Source: Lachnospiraceae bacterium
GTDB taxonomy: Bacteria > Bacillota > Clostridia > Lachnospirales > Lachnospiraceae
DNA: 64,000 nt
Direction: 5' to 3'
NCBI GenBank assembly: GCA_009911035.1
Contig: QXWO01000023.1
Coordinates: 1-64,000 of the forward strand
The notes beneath the pieces are model-generated. The model saw only the letters and a program-made list of their open reading frames with translations. It made no database searches and had not been told where the DNA came from. The translations under genes were made by a program, and so were the position numbers. Numbering within the stretch: the first letter of the stretch is position 1; each line of letters starts with the position of its first letter. This document shows positions 53,098 through 61,526 of the stretch, one piece after another.

Positions 53098-54783
53098 TTA
53101 CTTTTTCTTTTCTCCCAGCCCCAGTCTGTTGACTGCTGAAAAAATTGCACGCACGCTGGCCCTCGTAATATTGGAACTTACCCCTACACCATAAGTGACT
53201 TTTCCGTTCTCTGCATCCAGCAGATGAATGTAGGCCGCTGCCTGGGAGTTAGAACCGCTCTGAAGGGCATGTTCCTCATAATCCAGTATCTTAATGGCCG
53301 CCCCGAGTTCTTCCTTGAGCCCTCTTTGAACTGCATCAATAGGGCCGTTCCCTACTGCTTCGAACTTCTTTTGGACGCCATGATCGGTATAGGTGACAAA
53401 TACCTTTGTATCAAATTCCGATTTTATTTCTTCGCTCAAATCATCCACCCGGAGCCTGCGGAAATGGATAGGTTCTTTCTTATCCAGATATTCCTCCCGG
53501 AATGCATTCATAATTTCATCCGGTGATACTTCTCCCTGTTTCTCCGAAATAGCCTGAATGACATCGGCAAATTCCCTATGCATACCCTTAGGCAGCTTGA
53601 ACCCAAAATACGTGTCCATGATAAACGCCACGCCGCCTTTTCCGGACTGGGAATTGATGCGGACGATAGGCTCATACTCCCTTCCAATATCGGAGGGGTC
53701 AATGGGCAGATAGGGAACCTGCCAGTGCTCGCTGCCCCGCTCTTTCATGGCTCTGACGCCTTTATTAATGGCGTCCTGATGCGAGCCGGAAAAAGCAGTA
53801 AATACCAGTTTCCCAGCATATGGGTGTCTGGGATGGATGGGTATTTTACAGCATCTCTCATATATCTCAATAATTTCGTTGACTTTTTCTATATTCAGTT
53901 CCGGGTTAATGCCCTGCGAAAACATATTATAAGCAATATTCAGCACATCCACATTACCGGTTCTCTCACCGTTTCCAAAAAGAGTCCCCTCCACTCTCTC
54001 TGCCCCTGCAAGCATTGCAAGCTCTGCAGAAGCAACTCCGGTTCCTCTGTCATTGTGGGGATGTACGCTTAAAATAATGGTATCCCTGTTCTTAAAATGA
54101 TGGTCCATCCATTCGATCTGGTCCGCATAGACATTAGGCGTATTCATCTCTACCGTTGAGGGCAAGTTGATAATGATTGGATTCTCCTTTGTAGGCTCCC
54201 ATGCTTCCTGCACTGCGGTACAGATTTCAAGGGCAAAGTCCAATTCCGTCCCCGTAAAGCTCTCAGGTGAATATTCCAGAATAATCTTTCCCGGAAACTT
54301 CGCAGCCCTCTCTTTAACCATCCGTGTGCCCTTTACGGCAATGTCAATAATCTCCTCACGTTCCATGCCAAATACCACATCCCTCTGAAGCGTGGATGTA
54401 GAATTGTAAATATGCACAATGGCTTCCTTACACCCTTCAATAGACTCAAAGGTACGATCAATCAGCTCTTCACGGCACTGGGTGAGCACCTGTACACGGA
54501 CGTCGTCAGGAATCATCTTCCTCTCTACCAGCTGGCGCAGAAAATCAAACTCAATCTGGCTCGCTGCTGGAAATCCGATTTCAATCTCCTTAAAGCCAAG
54601 TTTAATAAGGTACTGAAACATCTCTATTTTTTCACTCACCACCATGGGGTCGATAAGAGCCTGGTTTCCGTCCCTTAAATCCACGCTGCACCAGATGGGT
54701 GCCTTTTCAATTTCTTTCCGGGGCCACTCCCTTTCCGGATACGTAACTACCGGATTCTTTCTATAGCGTTCATAATTCAACAT
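53098..54783 (-). CDS. leuA: 2-isopropylmalate synthase, LeuA2 type
   Basis: A 561-residue enzyme for the first committed step of leucine synthesis, from 2-oxoisovalerate and acetyl-CoA. The DRE-TIM motif is WCSVDLRDGNQALIDPM near 34, and the metal and acetyl-CoA sites include TIILSVHPHNDRGTGVASAE and GTLFGNGERTGNVDVLN. The C-terminal dimer/leucine-feedback domain (SEFDTKVFVTYTDHG, AVQRGLKEELGAAIKILDYE) is present, and the length matches type 2 enzymes. ATG 54783 has GAGGAGG before it. No leucine T-box or attenuator is obvious upstream. Confidence 0.95.
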   Translation of the reverse strand: MLNYERYRKNPVVTYPEREWPRKEIEKAPIWCSVDLRDGNQALIDPMVVSEKIEMFQYLIKLGFKEIEIGFPAASQIEFDFLRQLVERKMIPDDVRVQVLTQCREELIDRTFESIEGCKEAIVHIYNSTSTLQRDVVFGMEREEIIDIAVKGTRMVKERAAKFPGKIILEYSPESFTGTELDFALEICTAVQEAWEPTKENPIIINLPSTVEMNTPNVYADQIEWMDHHFKNRDTIILSVHPHNDRGTGVASAELAMLAGAERVEGTLFGNGERTGNVDVLNIAYNMFSQGINPELNIEKVNEIIEIYERCCKIPIHPRHPYAGKLVFTAFSGSHQDAINKGVRAMKERGSEHWQVPYLPIDPSDIGREYEPIVRINSQSGKGGVAFIMDTYFGFKLPKGMHREFADVIQAISEKQGEVSPDEIMNAFREEYLDKKEPIHFRRLRVDDLSEEIKSEFDTKVFVTYTDHGVQKKFEAVGNGPIDAVQRGLKEELGAAIKILDYEEHALQSGSNSQAAAYIHLLDAENGKVTYGVGVSSNITRASVRAIFSAVNRLGLGEKKK

Positions 54784-54875
54784 AACTTCCTCCTCTTCAA
54801 ACAATTCCTCTTTCCATGGGAATATTCTGTCTACACATAGATCTCTGCTGTATTAGCCGCCAGCTTATTGTAATA

Positions 54876-54908
54876 AAAAGCCGATCCAGATAAATACGGG
54901 ACCGGCCT
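54876..54908 (-). terminator. Terminator of the ptsH gene
   Basis: An 8-bp stem (54880-54887 with 54899-54906, one G-U pair on the minus strand) followed by TTTTT on that strand. It lies between ptsH and leuA. Confidence 0.8.
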
Positions 54909-54938
54909 TAAAATACATATACTCTTTTGAGCTATGGG

Positions 54939-55202
54939 CTATTCACCTAACCCATTTTCGATTGCTTTTACCAGAGTTCGCAGCGCTTCAACCTCGTCTT
55001 CGCCTTCGCAGACAAATTCAATCTCATCACCGCATTTAACGCAGGCACCCAAAACGCTTAATACGCTTTTGGCATTAGCAGTATTATCCCTAAATGTAAA
55101 GGTTATTAATGACTTAAACTGCATTGCTTCCTTACATAGGATGCCGGCCGGCCTTAAGTGAAGACCTGTTGGGTTCTTTATTACCACTTTCTGGCTTACC
55201 AT
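54939..55202 (-). CDS. ptsH: HPr phosphocarrier protein
   Basis: An 87-residue HPr with both phosphorylation sites: His15 in the TGLHLRPAG stretch (target of enzyme I) and Ser46 in NAKSVLSVLG (target of HprK). ATG 55202 (MVSQKVV) is preferred, since GGAGGG lies just before it. It is encoded alone between glmM and leuA; enzyme I is not in the window. Its counterpart without His15 is the crh-like gene at 32574. Confidence 0.95.
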   Translation of the reverse strand: MVSQKVVIKNPTGLHLRPAGILCKEAMQFKSLITFTFRDNTANAKSVLSVLGACVKCGDEIEFVCEGEDEVEALRTLVKAIENGLGE

Positions 55203-55327
55203 AACAATTCCCTCCAATTTTCTTTCTGCCTGATACCTCCAGCTTTAATCTCTCTTATTACTATAACATCTTTCTATCTCTTTCTCAAGCACTATACATT
55301 AAATAATCATATTCCATGTGCTATATG

Positions 55328-56677
55328 TCACAGCATAATGTTCTGAATTAATTCGGCAAGCTGTTTTGCATCATTTTCTATCATTTTCTGATCCTTGCCC
55401 TCTATCATTACACGGACAAGGGGTTCCGTTCCTGAAGGACGAATGAGTACTCTGCCCTGACCTGCAAATTTATCCGTCAGTTTCTGGATGGCATCGGCAA
55501 TTTCAGGGTATTCCATATATTTTTCTTTCTTATGGTTGGGTACTTTTGCATTAATCAGGGCCTGGGGCAGAACCTCCATAATCGTAGCCAGCTCTGATAG
55601 TGTCTTTTCGGTTTCCACCATAACCTTTAGCAGATGGAGAGCGCTTAAAAGCCCGTCTCCGGTAGTATTTTCCTTGAGAAAAATGATATGCCCCGACTGT
55701 TCCCCGCCAAGGCTTGCTCCAATTTCCTTCATCTGCTCAAGAACATATCTGTCCCCTACCTTGGTCTGTTTTATATGGATGCCGTTTTTCTCCGCCATTA
55801 AGAAAAATCCCAGATTACTCATAACAGTTGCAACAATGGTATTGTTCGCCAAATCGCCGTTTTCTTTCATATGGTTCCCGACTATGGCCATAATCTGGTC
55901 ACCGTCCACCACATTTCCCTGCTCATCCACAGCCAAAAGACGATCGGCATCACCATCAAAAGCAAGGCCAATGTTTGCTTTTTCATAAACTACCCGTGCC
56001 TTTAGTTCTTCCATATGGGTGGAACCACAGTTAGCATTAATGTTTGTGCCGTCAGGCATATTGTGTATAGCCACAATATTGGCTCCCAGTTCCCGCAAAG
56101 CTTCCACGGAAGTGTAATAAGAGGCTCCTTCCGCGCAGTCCACAACGATTTTAAGCGGTGACAGGTCAATATTGACAGACCGGATAGAATGATTAATATA
56201 TTCCTCCCTGGCATCTGTCCGGTACTTGATCTTGCCTACATTGGAGCCTATGGGAAATTTGATTCCGTTCATGTTATTGTTGATTATAGATTCAATTTCA
56301 TCTTCCAGTTCATCCGGCAGTTTATAGCCGTCTCCATCAAAAAACTTAATGCCGTTAAATTCTACCGGATTATGGGAAGCGGAGATTACGACACCCGCAT
56401 CCACCTTATATTTTCTGGTTAAGTAAGCCACAGCCGGTGTAGGTATCACTCCCACATACACTGCATTGGCTCCTACAGAACAAATCCCTGCCATCAGTGC
56501 ATTGGCAAGCATATCGCCTGATATTCTGGTATCACATCCCACCATAATGGTCGGTTTATGTTTATTTTCTTTTGTCAGTACAAAAGCTCCTGCCTGACCA
56601 AGCTGCATAGCCAAAAGTGGTGTCAGTTCATCATTGGCTACTCCCCTTACACCGTCTGTACCAAATAATTTGCCCAT
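55328..56677 (-). CDS. glmM: Phosphoglucosamine mutase
   Basis: A 449-residue phosphosugar mutase turning glucosamine 6-phosphate into glucosamine 1-phosphate for UDP-GlcNAc. Active-site serine loop VVISASHNPVEFNGIKFFDG near 98, metal loop AFDGDADRLLAVDE near 240, sugar loop GGEQSGHIIF near 325 and phosphate site RPSGTEPLVRVM near 410. ATG 56677 has AGGAATGG upstream; longer in-frame starts are not family-like. It is the third gene of the cdaA-cdaR-glmM unit that is conserved across Firmicutes. Confidence 0.95.
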   Translation of the reverse strand: MGKLFGTDGVRGVANDELTPLLAMQLGQAGAFVLTKENKHKPTIMVGCDTRISGDMLANALMAGICSVGANAVYVGVIPTPAVAYLTRKYKVDAGVVISASHNPVEFNGIKFFDGDGYKLPDELEDEIESIINNNMNGIKFPIGSNVGKIKYRTDAREEYINHSIRSVNIDLSPLKIVVDCAEGASYYTSVEALRELGANIVAIHNMPDGTNINANCGSTHMEELKARVVYEKANIGLAFDGDADRLLAVDEQGNVVDGDQIMAIVGNHMKENGDLANNTIVATVMSNLGFFLMAEKNGIHIKQTKVGDRYVLEQMKEIGASLGGEQSGHIIFLKENTTGDGLLSALHLLKVMVETEKTLSELATIMEVLPQALINAKVPNHKKEKYMEYPEIADAIQKLTDKFAGQGRVLIRPSGTEPLVRVMIEGKDQKMIENDAKQLAELIQNIML

Positions 56678-56696
56678 TATATTAACCATTCCTTTC

Positions 56697-57998
56697 CTAC
56701 TCTTCGTCACCAATTTCCGATATATGCAGTGTCACTGTCACCGGCTCAAGAAGTGTCACGCCTTCCGGCAGATCAAATGCTACCTCCACCGTATAAAAGC
56801 CGGGGTCAGGACTGTCCATTCCATGCTGCTGCATCCATGCCGAAATATCCACTGTGCCGTTCAAATCACCGCCGCGCAGTTCAGAGACCTCCTCCGCGAG
56901 TCCGATAGCTTCTACAATAAAGCTTTCCTCCAGACCGGAAATACTTGCCTCATACCCCTCCGGTATGTTCGTCACCCGCACATTTTCTTCTCTGATTTGT
57001 AACCGCTTTGAGACCTCACGCTCAATATTGACTGTCACCGTCTTAACCGCATCGGCATTATCCGCCAGAAAAACATTGTCCGGCAGATAGCGGCGGATAT
57101 CAATATCCTTAACAAGGCTTTCTGTCATATCTGTAATATCCAGCTCCTCAGCAGGTACTTCTATGGAAGAAACATTTCTTATTACATTTGACTTTCCGGC
57201 TATTTTAATGGTACTTCCATTTCCTTCTATTTCACCTGTCACTCTGCTTCCCGCCCCAGGTGTTCCGGTAAGGCTGAAATTCACCGGGACCGACGCAGTC
57301 TGCCAGATGCTTACCTTCACGCCTACGGTTTTGATATTCATGCTTATATTGCTGTTCTCTATCAGATTATCTTCCTTATCATATAGCCTGATCTCTGCAT
57401 TCGTTACAATATCGCTCGTTACCCCGGTAATATCCATATCAACATTAGCCGTTGCCCGTACCACCTGGTCAATCGCTGACTCCGGCCCGGATATTCTTAC
57501 AAGGTTCTGGTCAGTAGAAATATCCCCTATCATGTATCCGTCTTCCACCGATCCAGTTACGCTGGCTTTAAGAGCCAGTGCTTTACTTCTCTTATTTTCT
57601 ATTTTCAGCCTTATGATATCATGGCTGGGAATCAGAGTGATTTCTCTCTGATTTGCAATGTTTGTAGAAAGCTTGATGGATATGGTATCCAGACTGCTTA
57701 GTTCATTGACATCCGCCGTAGCGATAATATTTTCCGCTTTCAGCTCACTTGCTATGGAACGGGGTGCACGCACAGTCACCCTGCTGATATTGTCTGTCCC
57801 GTCAAGAACTTCAAATACCCGGCCGGAATCCGTTATCATATCCGTATTAAGCAGTGTTACGGGAATATTATAAAAGGACTCGGAAGTGGTCGGATTATTT
57901 ATACTGATAACTACCAGCCAGAGCACCACTGCAAGCAAAACAGATGCAATTTTCAGACCAATGTTATGGGTCAGTTTTTTTATCAGTTTACCTTTCAC
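56697..57998 (-). CDS. cdaR: YbbR-domain c-di-AMP synthase regulator CdaR
   Basis: A 433-residue membrane-anchored extracytoplasmic protein. One N-terminal helix (KIASVLLAVVLWLVVISINN) is followed by about four YbbR repeats (start near 47, 125, 205 and 310; each has a core like NISRVTVRAPRSIASELKAE). It regulates CdaA. The start is GTG at 57998, with GGGGAGGG upstream, and it overlaps the cdaA stop by 11 bases, indicating coupling. Typical of Firmicutes cda-glm operons. Confidence 0.93.
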   Translation of the reverse strand: MKGKLIKKLTHNIGLKIASVLLAVVLWLVVISINNPTTSESFYNIPVTLLNTDMITDSGRVFEVLDGTDNISRVTVRAPRSIASELKAENIIATADVNELSSLDTISIKLSTNIANQREITLIPSHDIIRLKIENKRSKALALKASVTGSVEDGYMIGDISTDQNLVRISGPESAIDQVVRATANVDMDITGVTSDIVTNAEIRLYDKEDNLIENSNISMNIKTVGVKVSIWQTASVPVNFSLTGTPGAGSRVTGEIEGNGSTIKIAGKSNVIRNVSSIEVPAEELDITDMTESLVKDIDIRRYLPDNVFLADNADAVKTVTVNIEREVSKRLQIREENVRVTNIPEGYEASISGLEESFIVEAIGLAEEVSELRGGDLNGTVDISAWMQQHGMDSPDPGFYTVEVAFDLPEGVTLLEPVTVTLHISEIGDEE

Positions 57999-58857
57999 CT
58001 TTAGCCCTCCCCTTCCACAGAATTCTCTTACGTGTTTCTTCCTCCGGCTTATTCTGTATTGTCCGGATTTTCTCTTTCAGGGTATCGCCGTTTAAGTTCC
58101 GTTCCAATTTTCCTTCGTATGCAGCGCTGATCTTTCCTGTTTCCTCTGAAACAATTACCGTCAGGGAATCTGTTACCTCTGAAATTCCCACGCCTGCCCT
58201 GTGCCTGGTTCCCAGCTCCTTGCTAAGCTGCATATTATCCGAAAGCGGCAGGTAGCAGGTTGCCGACGTGATCCTGTTTCCCCTTACGATTACAGCGCCG
58301 TCATGAAGGGGTGTATTATGCTCAAAGATATTGATCAAAAGCTGGCTGGTAACGATACCGTCAACATCAATACCTGTTCTTTCGTATTCCGCAAGACTCT
58401 GTTCCTGTTCTATCACAATCAGGGCTCCGGTCTTTACCTTGCCCATCTCCACACAGGCCTTTGCTATTTCGTTTATTGTTTTGTCTGAAAATCGTCCCTC
58501 AGCCGTTCCCTTCCCTAATTCAAAAGGCATAATGGAAGAAATAATATTTTTTCTTCCAAGTTCGTCTATGGCCTTTCGGAGCTCCGGCTGAAGAATAACA
58601 ATTACGGCCGTCACGGCCACCCCGAACATATTCTTGACAATCCAAAGGATGGTATTCATTTCAAAATATGCTGCTATCAGTATGAATACTGCTATCACAA
58701 GAATACCTTTGAGAAGCGACCACGCCTTTGTATTCTTGATCCAAACCAGCATCTGATAAAGCAGAAACGAAATAATAATGATTTCTGCAACATCGGCCCA
58801 TCTGATATCTGACACCCGTGACAGGTATGTTTCTATCATTTCTAATCCACGTAGCAT
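57988..58857 (-). CDS. cdaA: Diadenylate cyclase CdaA
   Basis: A 289-residue membrane enzyme making c-di-AMP from two ATP. Three N-terminal helices (EIIIISFLLYQMLVWI, GILVIAVFILIAAYFEM, VAVTAVIVILQPELRKA) lead into the DAC domain with DGAVIVRGNRI near 195 and the GTRHRAGVGISEVTD motif near 225. c-di-AMP controls potassium and turgor and cell-wall balance. It starts the cdaA-cdaR-glmM unit. The ATG at 58857 has GGGGAACAG upstream; an in-frame ATG at 58839 is an alternative. Confidence 0.95.
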   Translation of the reverse strand: MLRGLEMIETYLSRVSDIRWADVAEIIIISFLLYQMLVWIKNTKAWSLLKGILVIAVFILIAAYFEMNTILWIVKNMFGVAVTAVIVILQPELRKAIDELGRKNIISSIMPFELGKGTAEGRFSDKTINEIAKACVEMGKVKTGALIVIEQEQSLAEYERTGIDVDGIVTSQLLINIFEHNTPLHDGAVIVRGNRITSATCYLPLSDNMQLSKELGTRHRAGVGISEVTDSLTVIVSEETGKISAAYEGKLERNLNGDTLKEKIRTIQNKPEEETRKRILWKGRAKGER

Positions 58858-58895
58858 TTAACTGTTCCCCGTTACCCACATATTAACTTTAACTT

Positions 58896-59855
58896 TTATT
58901 TCCTCTGCTGGCTGCCCGAATATTTTTTTCTTGATGTATTGATTCTTTTAACCGTCTTAGACGGTGTTGCAACTGTGATCTTAGGTACTGCTTTCACATA
59001 ATAATAATATTCATCATCTTCAAACTGTACCTTTTCCGTCCTGCTGTAATCCACATTAAAGGCAAAAAACTCAACTATTTTTGCAATCAGTACTGAAAAT
59101 ATAGTACCTGTGATTATGCCTGTGATCGATACATTGGTGTCAAATTTCAAATCACCCATAAGAAGTATCATTACATCAGCCAGCGCCCCTGCAATAATTG
59201 CGATGGTCCAGGCATAGTTGACAGACATTCTCCTTATCAGATAGACAATAATAATTGTGACTGCAAAAGCAGCTATCGTGAGCATCATGTCTTTATTGTC
59301 CAAAAAACCATCCACCACAAACCTGAATTTCGTCGCCATGTCCTCTGCATCCATGCCCGATAAGGTGGCCGCGCTGTCAGCCACATAGCTGATAAGATAA
59401 CTCGCCATAACGCCGCACCCCACGGAAACTACGCTGGCAGGCGTACCTAAAAGCCCCATTGTAAGGGGAATCACATATGGAATTTTAAGTATGAAGCAGA
59501 TGGGCGTCAGTACAACCACCAGTGTATCCTTCGGTGAAAACCTGAAATATAAAAGGAACATCACCAGAAATAACACCAGCGCAATGGCGGCACATTCCAA
59601 GGACAGCTCATACATATGAAGCACGGTAAATGCCGCCGCTGCAAAAATAATGAAATTTGAAGGCATAAACGAACACATCAGGGAAATGATCAGCACAAGT
59701 GCTGTATTGTCCAGTCTGTGCATATATCCAATCTTTGCATTGATCATCATCAGTGAAGTCAGCGCCAGTATCAGTTTCAAAAGCGGTTTCAAATAGACTT
59801 CGTACTTATTTATAAAATTAATTATATACTGCTTTGCAACTAGTAAGGTTGTCAT
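58896..59855 (-). CDS. Multi-pass membrane protein of unknown function
   Basis: A 319-residue protein with about eight membrane helices (for example LKLILALTSLMMINAKIGYM; NFIIFAAAAFTVLHMYELSL; PVYVIPLTMGLL-like loops) and a hydrophilic C-terminus rich in Lys, Arg and Ser ending SGSQQRK. The EYYYYVKAVPKITVATPSKT tail is cytoplasmic. I know similar proteins from Lachnospiraceae without function. It lies between cdaA and a small membrane protein, so cotranscription is likely. ATG 59855 is preferred, as GAGGAAG precedes it. Confidence 0.65.
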   Translation of the reverse strand: MTTLLVAKQYIINFINKYEVYLKPLLKLILALTSLMMINAKIGYMHRLDNTALVLIISLMCSFMPSNFIIFAAAAFTVLHMYELSLECAAIALVLFLVMFLLYFRFSPKDTLVVVLTPICFILKIPYVIPLTMGLLGTPASVVSVGCGVMASYLISYVADSAATLSGMDAEDMATKFRFVVDGFLDNKDMMLTIAAFAVTIIIVYLIRRMSVNYAWTIAIIAGALADVMILLMGDLKFDTNVSITGIITGTIFSVLIAKIVEFFAFNVDYSRTEKVQFEDDEYYYYVKAVPKITVATPSKTVKRINTSRKKYSGSQQRK

Positions 59856-59868
59856 ATGGTCTTCCTCT

Positions 59869-60255
59869 TTACTTATCATACATACTTGCTAATCTTCTAA
59901 GATTAGCCTGATAATTTTTCAAGCTTTTTTTGGCTCTGCTGTACCGGCTGGCATACAGGACATAGGAAATGACCCCGTACGCCCCCACTGCGCACAAATA
60001 TAATATGATAATGCTCTTTCCATATTCAAGCAGATCCATCTTATAAACATCCTGCATCAGCTCTTCAAAATTATAAAAAGCATATACAGCGAACAAAGCG
60101 CAAAAAGAAATGGTAGCGGCAATCACCGATTTTAAAAGCTGGAATCCGATATAATCGCTTCTAAAATAATTGACCACCAGAATATCCTTTTTGCCTTTAT
60201 CCGTTTCATAGGACGCAAGCTTGGTCATAAGGATGACCTTTTCTTCATTTATCAT
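59869..60255 (-). CDS. Small membrane protein of unknown function
   Basis: A 128-residue protein with two predicted helices (VIAATISFCALFAVYAF and IIILYLCAVGAYGVISYVLY) and charged ends (LASYETDKGKKDILVVNYFR; SRAKKSLKNYQANLRRLASM). Its stop overlaps the region just before the next gene's start, so the two membrane-protein genes are coupled. No motif identified. Confidence 0.65.
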   Translation of the reverse strand: MINEEKVILMTKLASYETDKGKKDILVVNYFRSDYIGFQLLKSVIAATISFCALFAVYAFYNFEELMQDVYKMDLLEYGKSIIILYLCAVGAYGVISYVLYASRYSRAKKSLKNYQANLRRLASMYDK

Positions 60256-60314
60256 AATTTGTACCTTCCAAACATTATAAGGCGCATATATGCCTTATAA
60301 GTTTTGTATAGAAA

Positions 60315-60725
60315 TTAAAGGTATCGCATTTTATTGCGATCACTTTTCGCAGGCGCTGCCTCCTTGGGTTTTTCCCTGGGCTTATCCCTTCCTGCTACAC
60401 GTTTTAACTCGTTTGTAACTTCCGATTTGCATTTCTCGCAGAAACGCCCTGACTGAATCATGGCGCCGCAGTTTTCGCAAGGGAGCCTTATGGGCGAATC
60501 GTCTGCAAACTGTAAACGTTCTTCACGGATCCACTGACGGATCTGGGAAGGATCAACATCACATTCGGTTGCAACTTCATGAATATCAGCGCCACGGTTA
60601 TCCTGCACGTATTTCTTTACTTCCTGGAATTTGTTCTCCTGTTCTTCCTTACATCTGGGACAAACTATCGGTCCCATAACATAATTAAATATTCTGCCAC
60701 ATTTTCTGCAATTGCGTACATTCAT
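60315..60725 (-). CDS. Zinc-ribbon/HTH protein, YvyF (TIGR03826) like
   Basis: A 136-residue protein with an N-terminal zinc ribbon (CRKCGRIFNYVMGPIVCPRC), a central helix-turn-helix (DIHEVATECDVDPSQIRQWI) and a second cysteine cluster (CENCGAMIQSGRFCEKCKSE), ending in a basic tail. It matches the YvyF type, whose gene lies beside comFC in Bacillus, upstream of flgM and flgK. The same order appears here (comFC then this gene). ATG 60725 is chosen because AGGAGG lies seven bases before it. A role in flagellar regulation is family-level inference. Confidence 0.85.
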   Translation of the reverse strand: MNVRNCRKCGRIFNYVMGPIVCPRCKEEQENKFQEVKKYVQDNRGADIHEVATECDVDPSQIRQWIREERLQFADDSPIRLPCENCGAMIQSGRFCEKCKSEVTNELKRVAGRDKPREKPKEAAPAKSDRNKMRYL

Positions 60726-60815
60726 TGCCATACCTCCTATATTCTTTCTATTGTTATTCACTTAACGAATGGAATTTGCCACCTCTGGATCACTTTCTCA
60801 TTTAAACAGTGGTGT

Positions 60816-61526
60816 TTAAATTCCTCTGCCGATCGTTAATGTTATAAAATAAATACCCGAGATGCCCACCTCTGTAAACGCCTGGGCCATTGCGTCAATG
60901 GTGCTCCCTGTGGTATAAATATCATCAATAATTACAATCGTACTTAATTTTACATCATTTTGGCGGATTTTGAAAGCCTTTTTCAAATTATTTTGCCGTT
61001 CTGCATAACTTAAATTTTTGAGAGGCTGTGTTTTGCGCTCTCTGCTTATCAATGAAGTATCTATCGGAATACCGGAATACCGTGAAAGCTTTCCTGCAAT
61101 CAGCTCCGCCTGGTTATATCCCCGCTTTCTTTTTCTGGATGGATGGACAGGTACAGGAATCAGCACATCGGGCTTTATCATGGAAAGCCAGCGGGCCTTT
61201 TTTTCTGCCAGCTCCCTTCCGTAAAAATCCGCATATTCCATTCTCCCGGCATATTTAAACCGGAACAGGGAATCCGACATACTTCCATAATCATACAGGG
61301 AAGTTCCCTGTATATAATTATGTTTCTTTTTCCGACAGTCCCCGCAGTACTCCTGTTCACCGCCCTTTAGCTGTTTGCCGCATTTCATGCAACAGGGTTC
61401 CTTTATATACAGAATCTTCCCCTGACACTTACTGCACAAGGCCTTTCCTGTCCGGTCCGTGATCTCATCGCAGACCACGCACCGCCTGGGGAATACCAAA
61501 TCCAGCAATTTATCCTTTACTGCCAT
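60816..61526 (-). CDS. comFC: ComF family phosphoribosyltransferase-like protein
   Basis: A 236-residue protein with a double zinc-binding N-terminus (CVVCDEITDRTGKALCSKC; CCMKCGKQLKGGEQEYCGDC) and a C-terminal PRTase fold with the PRPP loop VIIDDIYTTGSTIDAMAQ near 200. ComFC takes part in DNA uptake during competence. Its ATG overlaps the recD2 stop by 10 bases, so it is coupled to that gene. Only comFC of the ComF operon is in the window, with no comFA. Confidence 0.9.
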   Translation of the reverse strand: MAVKDKLLDLVFPRRCVVCDEITDRTGKALCSKCQGKILYIKEPCCMKCGKQLKGGEQEYCGDCRKKKHNYIQGTSLYDYGSMSDSLFRFKYAGRMEYADFYGRELAEKKARWLSMIKPDVLIPVPVHPSRKRKRGYNQAELIAGKLSRYSGIPIDTSLISRERKTQPLKNLSYAERQNNLKKAFKIRQNDVKLSTIVIIDDIYTTGSTIDAMAQAFTEVGISGIYFITLTIGRGI